A DNA stretch of 64,000 nt from contig OX352774.1 in NCBI GenBank assembly GCA_947095535.1, positions 178,744,200 to 178,808,199 of the forward strand. Reading direction: 5' to 3'. Source of the stretch: Poecilobothrus nobilitatus (Eukaryota; Arthropoda; Insecta; Diptera; Dolichopodidae). Positions 35,512-46,622 of this stretch are shown here, piece by piece. Under the pieces are notes generated by a model. That model ran no database searches. It saw only the letters and a list, made by a program, of their open reading frames with translations, and was not told where the DNA came from. A program made the position numbers and the translations under genes. Each line of letters opens with the position of its first letter. Position 1 is the first letter of the stretch.

Positions 35512-37940
35512 TACCTATGTAATTATATAACTACTTACATATTCAATGTTCTATTCTGTAATTGTACTTTTTATAAAAAATGTTTTTTTTTTTGTTTTTA
35601 TTTTAACAAGGACATATAATCAATATAAAAATATTATTTGGTGTCCTTTTAACATTTAATAAAGAAAAAAAAAAAAAACCACAAACGGTAACATTTTTAG
35701 TTTTTTTTTTGTTTTTTTTTTTAAACACTATTAAAAGAAAGAAGAGAAAAAGAAGATAGATTCAAAAGAATTGAAACAGAATCTATTTCTTCCTGTAAAT
35801 GGCATGTTAAAAGAATAGAAAGAAAAATCGATTTGAACAACAACAAACAAAAACTACGAAGCAAAAAAAATGTTGACACCAGAAACTTAATCTTTATACT
35901 GTATTCTTTGCTGGTTCCCTTTTTCCTATTTTTTTTTTTTCTCATTTTGTTTTTTTGCTTTTTACTTTTATCTATTTGTGATGGCTAACATCGGAAAGAA
36001 AACTGCAAAAGTGTTAAATCTTAAAAATTGCATCCTGACATAAAAAATCAAGACAATAATTTACTATTGATGAGTAGCTAGTTCGGTTGGTTATATGTTG
36101 TGTTCTCAATTCAGCAACATTTTTATAGTTAGAAAAATAAATTTAAGTATATATATATAATAATATATAAGTATAATATGTATTATATGCAGATACATAT
36201 ATGAAATATATTTACATATTATATTTTAAATAATTTATAAAATACAATGGTGGTCATTTAAATATGTATATAAACAATATGATTTGAAATAACTAGGAAA
36301 ATTAACGATATTTTAATGCAATCACGAACAATTATCTAACCTGTTCTTTTGAGATATCTTATAGGAGTGTATACCTTATAGAAGTGTACTAATAAAATTA
36401 AAATTATGATGCCTTCATAATGAAGGAAGAATCTTTTACTCATTTCTATTTAGTTAAAATTCTTATCCTATTCTATTCCTATTTCTTCTTAAATAAGATG
36501 GCATAATTCGGCTTACAAAAATTCGTTTTCTCGTGAAACTATCTCGCACCTCATATGTTCCGTGACACCTACTTATGCAACTTTTAAAAATTCTAGGTGA
36601 ATATTAACAAATTTGTTCACAATATTTTCGTCAATGTGAAACTATTGTCATTCCTGAATGTGCTGAAAAACTTAAAGTACATATCGAGTTTTAGTTTATT
36701 TATCACTTTACAAACTTTATAAACATACTTACTGTTTTTGTTTTTGCCACTATTGCAGTTTTGCTATTACTTACTTCTATAAAATTTTTTTTAAAAAAAG
36801 AAAATTAAAAAAAAACAAAATGATATGAATGTCCTTTGAATTGAAAATTGAGATGAAATCAATATTGATAAATGGTCACCAGAGTTTTCTTTTACATTTT
36901 TCGTTTTTATCAGTTCAAAACCAGACAAAAGATATAGGATCCCATATCGTTAGGTGATGGTTATCCTATATAGTTATATCCTAACGTGTAATATTTTATG
37001 TGTTATTTTTTAGTTTTTTTTTACGATCTCATTTTATTTTAAATATAAGTTTGTTGTTGGTAAGAGTTCGAATAGGGAAAAAATAACAAACATTTTTCAT
37101 TTTTCATGAAATTGCATCCTGATTAGCAATGTCCTGTAATACGAAAGAAAAAAAGTAAAGTAAGTAACTATAACTACATTGAGTTATCTTTTTTATTTAA
37201 AACAAAGATTTTTTTGTTTATTGAGATGAAAAATTATAAAATTTTTCAACGAAATAAAAAATATAAGTATGTCGTAGTACTTAAGTATATAAATAAATTT
37301 AAGTATATTTTAGATAGATTAAAATAACAGTGATTAGTTGCGTTTATGTATATATATATACATTGTATACAAGTAAAGAATTCAGATTTTTTAATATGTT
37401 ATATTAAAGATTTAAAAAAATATAAATAAATGTTTCTTTTTAAGGGGAACTTTTAAAATGTGAAAATCCTAATTAGTAAATAAGTATCTTAATAAAATTT
37501 GAAAATTAAGATCCATAGCAGTATCACAAACGTTTCATGCATGTACCTACACATGATTTTTTTTTTTACCAAAGCTTATTTTTGTAATATAAGTAAATGC
37601 TGACATTGGACGATTTAGCAGTTGCTTATTTTTACTTTAGCATTTCATTATTCTAAGTTTTTAAATTTTAATTACTAGATTATTTTAATTATAAGGATTT
37701 CCGAATTGAAGATTTCCGTAGGTTTCAGAGTTAGGTTTCCAAAGTTTCATACTTATTTATTTTTATTCTTATTAGCAAATTATTTATGTCTTAAACATTT
37801 CGCCTAATTTTTAGTAAAATTTTTGAATTTTACCTATAGTTTTATAATTTTAATTAAAAGATATTTTCTAGATATTTAAAAATATCTAAAAGATATTTTC
37901 TAGTCGTATAATTTTTCAATATTTACTAATTAAATGTTTA
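34072..37940. other. Gene-free stretch rich in TA microsatellites
   Basis: No gene is supported. TA-repeat-like runs lie at about 34500-34595, a longer (AT)n at about 35480-35505, and others at about 36148-36165 and 37350-37362. An imperfect interleaved palindrome (TATAGGAT...ATCCTATA and CGTTAGG...CCTAACG) lies at about 36933-36988. ORF 35721-35945 (-) is low complexity. Confidence 0.6.
35480..35505. repeat. (AT)n microsatellite
   Basis: A dinucleotide AT run of about 25 bases, followed by ACATATATACC. Confidence 0.9.
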
Positions 37941-37964
37941 TTTTAATTTCTTTTCAGGTAAGAA
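37936..37964 (+). promoter_or_regulatory. Candidate recursive splice site (TTTCAG|GTAAGA)
   Basis: A polypyrimidine-rich tract (TTTATTTTAATTTCTTTT) leads into CAG at 37955-37957, directly followed by GTAAGA at 37958-37963. A near-consensus 3' splice site abutting a near-consensus 5' splice site, with no exon between, is the signature of Drosophila-type recursive-splicing ratchet points in very long introns. This fits a 64-kb window without a recognisable gene. An open frame of 44 codons (ATG 37968 to TAA 38097-38099) follows, so a short cryptic exon is the alternative. No transcript evidence is available here. Confidence 0.4.
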
Positions 37965-38282
37965 AAATGTTTGCATCTACAAGGAGAAATACAAAGAAGT
38001 TTTACTTTGGTAACTATTTACCGTATCTTGAAAAGACTAAAATTCTACTATGTACACTAAGTGAAATGTTGTCAATGACAAAAATGTTAGTTGATTAATA
38101 AAAATTGGATTATATAATTGAAAGGATGTCAATCAGTATAAATGCAAATACAACACTAATCTAAAATCTCATATTTTATTTTAGTTTTTTCGTAATTTTC
38201 TGCAAATTTTGATTTTCCATTTAAGGCATCTAAAAAAATGCTCAATGTTATAGAATAAAATTTAAAATAATTATTTAAATAA

Positions 38283-38410
38283 TAGGTCGAATACATAAAA
38301 TTGAGTTTAAACTCAAATCTCAATGTTTTAAACAAGAACCATGCTTAAACTTATGATTTTGTTTGGAAAAGAAAGATTTGATTTCAAGCTCAGTTTTATG
38401 CATTCGACCC
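38283..38410. mobile_element. 128-bp MITE with TCGAATRCATAAAA inverted ends
   Basis: The left arm is AGGTCGAATACATAAAATTG then AGTTTAAACTCAAATCT. The right arm, reverse complemented, is AGGGTCGAATGCATAAAACT then GAGCTTGAAATCAAATCT, so the arms are about 37 bases with few mismatches. TA lies outside each end, in line with a Tc1/mariner-like TA duplication. A second full-length but more diverged copy lies at 58262-58396, and end fragments lie at 7248-7335 and 9322-9360. There is no coding capacity. Confidence 0.65.
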
Positions 38411-38640
38411 TATAACTAGTAAATGTTTACATAAATATTTTTGATTTGCCAGTTTTGGTTTTTTTTTTTTAAATTTAGTACATAGTTGTATTTCAACTAA
38501 ATGTTATCTTTTACGCTCCTGTTTGCGAAAAGCTTCTTTTTAGATGTTACTCCTGCTGTTCACCTATTGTACTATTCATATAAGAGTTCTTAGTCCGTAG
38601 ATGTTATGTGTAATATCAACTGTTTTACCTACTATATATT

Positions 38641-38850
38641 TGCAATTGTAGGCGAAATTAAATATTTAGGCGTTTATAATGACACGCCATTATAAACCCT
38701 AAGATAATTTGCTATCATTATAAACGCCTAAATATTTAATTTCGCCTACAATTGCATATTTAGGCGTTTATAATGACACGCCATTATAAACCCCAAGATA
38801 CTTTGCTATTAATATAAACGCTTAAATATTTAATTTCATATATTAGATTT
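38641..38850. repeat. Perfect 42-bp inverted repeat plus a 94-bp tandem copy
   Basis: The arms 38641-38682 and 38715-38756 are exact reverse complements over 42 bases (left arm begins TGCAATTGTAGGCGAAATTA). The 32-base centre starts CACGCCATTATAAACC. Immediately downstream, 38757-38850 repeats the block from 38663 at a period of 94 bp with several substitutions, so a second, weaker hairpin follows. Within each unit TATAATGACACGCCATTATA is itself palindromic. The perfect arms suggest recent origin or gene conversion. It may be a young MITE or a locally amplified cruciform-forming unit. Confidence 0.85.
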
Positions 38851-40751
38851 AAAACATTATTTATGCCCCCCATTCCCCACTATATGAAAACAAAGAAAAT
38901 GTTTTATTTTGGAATTTTTTAATCTGAAAATAACTTATGATTTTATTTGGTGGGAAGGAGTGTACCAAAATAAAATAAATAGTCTATACACTGCAAATTC
39001 AAAAAAGTTACATAGAAATTTTTTATGCGTAAACTAATCTGCATCATACTATGAATTTGTTTATAAACTTGAAAATTTTGGCATACTGCAAAGTGTTAAA
39101 AATCTTTTGTCGAAACAACAAGAATTCTGAAAAATAAAATTTAAGAAATAATCATAGCTTTTTTGTTCAAATTTCATTATTTTACTCAAATAATTGAAAA
39201 AAATGTTTTGTAGAGTGTAAGGGTCGTATTTCTTTCGATTTCTCGAGATAATGGAGTCTTAAGTTTTACCTAAGTTTTAATTTAATTTGGTTATATCTTA
39301 AGCACTAAGCAACTTATTAAATACTACTTACGCAACTTCGATGTATCAACTGTCAGAAATCTTAACACTTCGTTTCTCCATATTCTAGATACCGATATTT
39401 CAAAAGTTATAAGTATCTAAAGAAAACAAAATTTTAATTTTTAAGGCAATTTTTAAGATTGTTTTTTATTCGTTTCAAATTTTCACCCTTATGTTTTTCT
39501 CAATTATCTGAAATATACCTATAATAAAAGATTGAATAAAACTTTCTTACACAAAATTAAAGAGCTTATTTTAAATAATAAAAAATACCAAAATACTAAT
39601 ACCTTACAATATTTACATAAGGGAGAAAGATTTAAACGAAGAAAAAAAAAAAAACTTAAAAATTGGTTCTTAAAAGTTTAAATGCTTTTAAAATAACTTT
39701 TGAACGTAAAGCAATTGAAATATGGAGAGACATTGTTTGAAAATTGGAAATACTGACGGTAGTTCAAACTTATTAATTAATTGCGTATAGTTTTTGAGAT
39801 ATAACTACCTAATACCTATAACTGAGCAAATTAAATTAAAACTTAGAAAATAACTTTTCATCCTATTATTTTAAGACAATGGGAAACGGGGGGTTCCGTA
39901 AGGAAACGGGACAGAATAATATTTTATTCGTTTTGATCTTCAAAATAAATCCTATAGATATTCAGGAGCAAAATATAATCATCTTGTTTATGTATGTGGT
40001 ATAGATATATTTATTTCAAAGTGTTTCTACTCTATTGTGGCATTTAGTTTATTCAACAGATCTGTAGATTTGATCTATTAGGAATCGTAATTTATTTCTA
40101 ATTGATATTAAATCGTGGCTTTTTTCATATAGTCATGATGAAATTGAAATTTTCTTGCATATACTTTTAAAAAGAATACTTTTCTAAACCGTAACAAGAT
40201 CTGTCTTAATTTTATATAAGCTTAAATTTTTTATTAAAAATTAAATATTTAATCCTTATGTAAATAATATATAAAAGAATATTTCAAAACTAGAAACTAC
40301 GTTTTATTTCATTTTTTCTTTAAAAAAAAATTCAATTCTCTTTATATACTTATTGTTATTTAAAATTTTTCTTTATTCAATTTAATACTTAAATTTCCTA
40401 TTGGATACTCAAAGTCAGTTATCTTTTAAAATAAAATTTAATCCGCATAGTTAAATAAACTATAATCAAATCTTGAAGATTTCTTTTTGACTTTCAACTT
40501 TTAACTTTTAACTTTAATTTTGTTTTTTTATTTATTTTTTTACTTTTTATTATCGCTGTTTAACTGACCAAAGTTTTGATTGCATTCCACTTTTAATTTT
40601 AGAAATATTCTTTACCCCAGTCCCCGTTTTTCCTTATTATCCATTCATTTCTTTTACATATTTTCACTTCAATTAACGCAAAATTACTGAAGAAATTTTT
40701 TGTCTGAATTTTACTAATTTGAAAGAAAAAAATTCATTTCCTTTCACACAA

Positions 40752-40783
<32 letters not shown>

Positions 40784-41861
40784 GAAAACAGGAAAAAATG
40801 AGAGAAAAAAAAATCTTAAAAAATCCATAAAAGTTAATGAAATGAAAATTTGTCATATATATATTTTTTTTCTTTATGATTTTTATTTTTGGCCAGTATC
40901 ACAAAAATATCCCCCGATTTTCCCATTATTGACTTCCTCCTCTTGTTTTAAATATAGAACAATTTTGAGGTTTACAACATTTTGAAAAAAAACAAAAAAG
41001 GAAAGAAAAGAAATAAAACTAGCGCAAGAAAGAGATAGGATAATATTGTAAAATTTAAATTTTTTTTTTTATTACCTTTTTTTTGTGTTAATTTTTTTCT
41101 TGAATTTTGGATGAGTTTCTGAGCGATGTCAAGGCCAGGCATTTGAATAATATAATGTTGTTATAAAATGGTGTGCTCCAATATAATACAGTTTATTACC
41201 AGATATAAGTTTAATTTTTGTATACAATCATAGAAAAATCACAGTAGCAGCTGATGATGATGTTTTTTATGATAATAGCTATTCCATGCCATTATGGATG
41301 TAGATCTGTGGTATTGTTATATTGGAATAAATATATGACGTAAATGAGAAGAAATATAATTGAAATAAAAATATGCAATAAGAAGTCAAGTTGGTTGAGA
41401 GTTTTAAAATATTTTAACAGGAGATTTTTTCTTACTTGGTACGAAAATAATAATAAAAAAAAAAAAAAAAAAACAAAAAATTAAAAGATATTTTTTTTTT
41501 TTGAAAATGTGATATTAAAATGCCGGTGGCAGGAAATATTTGAATGGTTATAAAAAAAAAAAATTTTTCTTTGATTTTCTAGTTTTGATAAAAAATGATT
41601 GAAAAAAGGAAATGGAAACGAGAAAAAAACAAACAACAAGACCAAAGGAATTTCTTAAAAAAATTTAAACAATTATAGAGAAAATTCTGTGGTTTTTTTT
41701 AAAAGTTTTTGATTTGGTATAATTTTTTGTTTTCGTCTATATTATATATTTTGTTACGTCTATTTTATACCAAATTTTAGACTAATTTTTTTAAGTATAA
41801 GCGACGTTTCTGTGTACACTCTTTTTAGTTTTCATAGGTAATTTTATTTAATGTATAAGAT
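38851..41861. other. Gene-free A+T-rich stretch
   Basis: No gene is supported. It contains AACTTTTAACTTTTAACTTT simple repeats at about 40493-40518 and a 24-base poly-A at about 40750-40773. The ORF at 40719-40985 translates that tract into poly-lysine and is not a gene. Confidence 0.6.
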
Positions 41862-42608
41862 GTCAGGGTACAATGAAATCTATAGCAATAAGGCCTAATA
41901 GGTTTTATTTTCATTTGGAATGAGGAATAAATTCGCGAAATTCTGCGAATAGGCATTTTTTCTCATTTCAATAAAGCCTAATTGTAATATTTTTTCAATA
42001 ATAATATTTTTTTTATATTTTGCTGTCATAATTTAATTCCCAGATATCAGCTTATTTAAGTAATAAAGTGTGTTCTTTTATTATTAGGCACATTTCACTC
42101 TGTACGTCCGTCAGTCAGTCTTATTTCATAATGGAATAAGTTAGACAAGTTAAAAATAATTAGTTATAAGTTAGACAAGTAATTTCGATTAAATTCAACA
42201 TTTAAACTTATTTCACTTTTTAATTTAATAATTTTATCGAACTTATTTAAGTTCAATCGAACCTAATTCAGTTATTAGAGTTGGTTACAAAATCAGGATT
42301 GATCGTTTTTGTATAAATATATATAGGCTGCTGAGCTGACCAGAGTATGAAAAATTGTTTGAAATCTGTTTAAAATATACGGATTTTTTAGTCGGCTACA
42401 AAATCAAGGTCATACGCCTTCCTAATTCAAATTCTAGCATATAAATATTAAACACAACTCCTAGATGTTTTTTCCAGAGTAATAGGTCTAGAATAATAAT
42501 AAGGCTTTATTTTCAAGTAGAATAAAAAATACTTAAGGCCTAATTCGCTAAATTCAGCGTTCCATTAGACCTTATTGCTATAGGATTTATTGCACTTGCA
42601 ACCTACCA
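41862..42608. mobile_element. Foldback-like element with 8-bp target duplication TATAAGAT
   Basis: TATAAGAT is present on both sides (41854-41861 and 42609-42616). The arms share CTATAGCAATAAGGYCTAAT as an exact-to-near-exact inverted match (about 41880-41899 and 42563-42583), with weaker outer ends (GTCAGGGTACAATG versus TGGTAGGTTGCAAGTGC). Further inner pieces are also inverted (AATAAAGCCTAATT near 41970, AATAAGGCTTTATT near 42498), and ATTCGCGAAATTCTGCGAAT is palindromic. The centre contains a tandem AGTTAGACAAGT pair and a CACATTTCACTCTGTACGTC segment resembling family 1. There is no transposase. An 8-bp duplication fits hAT, P or Mutator-like mobilisation. Confidence 0.65.
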
Positions 42609-42616
42609 TATAAGAT

Positions 42617-44929
42617 ATTTCATTGCTCAAAAATTATCTACTTATTTTGTATTATTTATGTGAGACATCCAAAATAGTAAACTTTTAATACATAGTATTA
42701 TGTTGTGTGTTTTGTATGTAATATCACTACGTCCTGATAAGGGTATTTATTGAAAAAAGAAGAATATGGTGAAAATAATTTTTTAAAAAAAACTTCATTT
42801 TTATCACAACTGTGGTGGGGTTTTTTTTGCACCTAATTAAGTTGATTTTGTTCTATACTGTAAATTATAAAAGTTTTAAAATGGAGATGTGTTATGAATG
42901 TAATGATGGGGAAGAAAAAACTAATCAAAAATAAAAGAAAGAAAAATATATTTTCATGTTAAAATAAAAAGTTAAAAAAAAAATATAACAAAAGAATATA
43001 AAAGAAAAAAATTAGTTTTTTAAAAAAAAAAGCAAATGTTTAATAAGAAGGATTTTGTTGTTTTTTTTTTTTTTTTGTCTTCTATAGAAAACCACGAAAT
43101 AAACCGTATTATATACTTTTAGACTTTCTTTTATACTTTTTAAATTTTTTTTTTGTTTATTATAAATACGCGTTCTTTTTGTATTCCTGATTCCTTTATA
43201 AAAGAATAAAAACGAAATTTAAAGTGGATTAAATTATGCATGCATTTATTTGTTTATTTTCAAAAAAAAAAAAAGAAAAAAAGAAAAATAACAAACAAAT
43301 AAATATCCCAATAAAAGTTGTAAAAGAAAAGAGAAAAAAAAAAAAATCGCAACAAAAGTATTTACTTTGTATTAAAAATTGGTTTGAAAGTAAAAAAATT
43401 GAAATTGTGTGATTTTTTTTTCAACATAAAGATGATGATAGGTTCAAGATATAATAAAATACTTTAGATATTCATGAAAGAAAAGAAAAGAAAAAAAAAT
43501 GTTTTTTATTTAAAGGCAATTCTTTAATACTAAAATTAGTAAGTACTGCTTAGTTTTAGTAGGGCAATCAAAATGAGTTTATCTTTTTTGTTTTTTTTTT
43601 ACAATGATTTTTCAGTAGTTCTGAAATTTTTTTTTGTTTTTTTTTTTTTTAAATATAAATATTAGCATAAAAATACATTCAAGGATAATATCTTAAACTT
43701 TGAATATATTTAGAATTTGTTTTTTTGTTTTGTTTTATATAGGGTAATTGTTAATAAAATAAAATTTTTAATTCTGTTTAAGGCAACAAAAAACAAAAAA
43801 AGGATATTTACATAATAATATGAAAAATATATTAAAAGTTTTACGATGTAGATTATATATAGTTAGATATTATTTAAAAATTGAATTTAAAGTTTAACGT
43901 GATCGTAAAAATTAAAAAATAAAATTTTCAAATATTATATCCACTTTCCTTTATCCTAAGAATTTAAAAAAAATATGTATCTATATATATATATATATAT
44001 ATATAACCAGATATTTTTTTTCCAAATAAATAATCTGAAAACATTTAATTTAATTCAATTATCAAATTCTCATTAGCAATATTCTCAAAATTTAAATGCA
44101 ATTTGCAAATTTGTTAAAATTCCATGATATAATCCTGTTTCAAAAGGAGTTTAATTTTAAATAAAAGTTTATTTAAAGGAAACTAGGACAAAATTGAATA
44201 AGGATTTTTCAAAAAAAAAAAAAAAAAAAATATGTACATATAAAAAACTGATTTTAGTGTATTTATTATACATAGTTATATGCAATAATTTAAAATCTAT
44301 TTTTTTTCTCTTGTTTATGATTTTGTCTTTTTCTTTGAAAAGAAAAGCGAAAAACCTTCTTCAATATTTTTATCTTAATATTATTCTTTTATTGTTTTTG
44401 GTTTTTTGTTAGTGAAAAAAACGAAAAAAAAAAAAAACTATCAGCTATTAGTTTTCTAATAGAAAACCATTTTACACCCATTTATTACATCCGTAAACAT
44501 TCAATTTTTTTTTTTATTAAAAATAGAAAAGAAAATCTTTTAAAAGAAAATGGGATAATTCAAATCAATTTTTTAACTTAGAAATAAAAAAAAATAAAAA
44601 TTGGTACATTTCGAAAATCTTCAAAAATTATATCAGCACATATGGATAAAATCTCATCTTTTAAAGACTTTTCTTTTATTTTTCTTTTTGATTTTTGATT
44701 TTTTTTTTTACGTAAAAATTATTTAATTTCAAATGTAGCATCTGCCAATCCTTTCGTCTTATTCTTTGTGCAAAATTTTCTTTAAAAACTGTTCTTGTAA
44801 CTTTTATTATATTATTTGGAATAAAAAATAAAAAAATTTATGTTCAGTTAAGCGAAATAATAATAAAAGTCTTTAAATTTTTTTTATCTATACTATTTTT
44901 TCAGTTTTATATGAATATTACCAGTGTGC
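42617..44929. other. Gene-free A+T-rich stretch
   Basis: No gene is supported. It is dominated by poly-A/poly-T and GAAAAG/AAAAAAG simple sequence, with an (AT)n microsatellite at about 43982-44005. ORF 44194-44412 (+) is low complexity. Confidence 0.6.
43982..44005. repeat. (TA)n microsatellite
   Basis: Uninterrupted TA dinucleotides. Confidence 0.9.
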
Positions 44930-45360
44930 GTAACCGGTGTGCGTTGCTGCGCCCCTCAACCAATAAAACATATATAGGTTTTTCATTGAGGATGATATTT
45001 CTGTTGTTCAATTCTCTCACATTAACCATTCAACAAAAACTAAAGCCACTCTTCAAATTTTTTTTGACCAGTCCTCGTACCTAAGATGAGTTAACAAATT
45101 CCTAGTATTAAAAATGTCATCTCCATTGTCAAAGAAAAACGCGTATAAAAAATTTGAAGTGAATCCAAAATCGTTTTTATTTTGGAGCGAAACAGTTTAA
45201 ATATTTGCACCACAGCTCCAACTTGGCGGCCCGTTAGACCAGAAATACTGCCCATATACAAAAACCTTTATACACAAATTTTCATGATCATCGACTGATC
45301 AATTTAGGAGTGTATAAATCAGAAACAAACCCACATTCGCTTTTATATATATAAGTACAT
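44930..45360 (+). mobile_element. Degenerate dispersed repeat, possible Helitron-like or SINE/LINE tail
   Basis: This patch stands out by composition. It starts GTGCGTTGCTGCGCCCCTCA, includes GAAGTGAATCCAAAATCG and CTTGGCGGCCCGTTAGACC, and ends TTTTCATGATCATCGACTGA, TTTAGGAGTGTATAAATC, ACAAACCCACATTCGC and a TATATATATAA tail. The motif TTCATGAWMATCGRYTGAKC...TTTAGGAGT...ACAAAC near a TATATA tail recurs at the ends of arthropod mobile repeats as I remember them. No second copy is present in this window, so the assignment is from general pattern only. Confidence 0.4.
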
Positions 45361-46219
45361 AAATAAAATATAATTTTAAAATGCTCAGCTGCTAATGACA
45401 TCGTATTAAGTTGCATATAATTATTAGAGTAGCTAGCTATAGGGATTATTGTAATATTTCTACGCTAAAATAGAGTTTTAAATACTCAGTTACCTACTGA
45501 AGGGATCCGTTGAATGTTAAGTTTGTTTGTTTTTTTTTTTTAAGATCAATTTATATTTTCTATGGATAAACTTTCAATACTTTTTAAATTGTTTTTTTTT
45601 TTTTTTTTTTTAAATATTCTACTTTTAGTTAAATAGATAAAAATATCTTTCAAAAATGACGAAAATCCCAATTACATTTAATTTTCGTTTGAAAATCCGT
45701 AAAGAAGCTCTTAGCACAATTTTTAAGAAATGAAAAGTAAACTGACAAAAAGATAAAAAAGAAAGTTCTTATTCTAATCTACTTTAAGAGAATTTTAAAA
45801 AAATTTAAAATGAAAAATATAAAAATAAAATAAATAAGTAAAAAAAGAGAAACAGAAACATTTAAAACGCTCTTCTTCCTATCATCTACTTTCACAAAAA
45901 AAAAAAACAAGTCCATGTGGATGATATAAAGAGAATCCACAAAAAAAAAAAAAAAAATCGTTGGATTTCACTTTATCAACGAAATTTTATTTTTTAAGTC
46001 AAAATAGACAAAAAAAAATATTAATGCACATACATATATATATATATATATAAAATTTGAAGCTTTTGCTAAAGAAAACCAAAAAAAGGATAAATTTAAA
46101 AAGTTAAAAAATATACGTCAATCTTTAAATTCAAGATATTTCATCTTTGATTTAATTTTTTTTTTGAAGCTAAAATTTTTTTTTAAAAATTACGAACCAA
46201 AAAAAAAGAAAATAATGAA
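45361..46219. other. Gene-free A+T-rich stretch
   Basis: I see no gene. It contains poly-T at about 45592-45611, poly-A tracts near 45898 and 45941-45957, and a (TA)n microsatellite at about 46033-46052. Confidence 0.6.
46033..46052. repeat. (TA)n microsatellite
   Basis: A TA dinucleotide run after GCACATACA. Confidence 0.85.
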
Positions 46220-46622
46220 TGGGTTTGATGCATTATCTTTTACGTCAAAATTTAATGCGACAAAATCTTGCTTTCGAAAATCTTTTAAAACAAAATCTTT
46301 TTTTTCCAAAGTTTACTAGGACAAAATCTTGCATGTAATTCAGATTGTCACATATTCTTATATAAAAATATTCTGAAAAAAGTGGCATGCATGCTATTGA
46401 ATCCAGCTCTAAAATCCTTCATAACCATGCTTTTGAATCCAAATGTAAGATTCTCCTTAACTATTTGTTTATACATATATACTTTAAAAACAAAGCCACA
46501 ATCTATTCCTTAAAAAAATATTTTGTATGATTTTGACCGTGAAAGATTTTGTAATGCAAGATAAAAACAAAAAAAGCAAGATTTTGTCGCAGGTTGATTT
46601 TGGCGTGCAGGATTGTGACCCG
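46220..46622. mobile_element. Foldback-like element with GCGACAAAATCTTGC arms
   Basis: GCGACAAAATCTTGCTTT (46257-46274) has a perfect 18-bp inverted match at 46573-46590. The arms around it repeat CAAAATCTT and AAAATCTTTT variants (for example GGACAAAATCTTGCATG near 46320). The outer ends are TGGGTTTGATGC on the left and, reverse complemented, CGGGTCACAATCCTGC on the right, similar to the TGGGTAACCTGC end of the element at 30272. No clear target duplication was found. The 102-codon ORF at 46527-46835 starts in the right arm and runs into low-complexity sequence. Confidence 0.55.

Noticed and set aside
40719..40985. 88-codon + ORF with poly-lysine
   Set aside because: It is a translation of a 24-base poly-A tract plus surrounding simple sequence.
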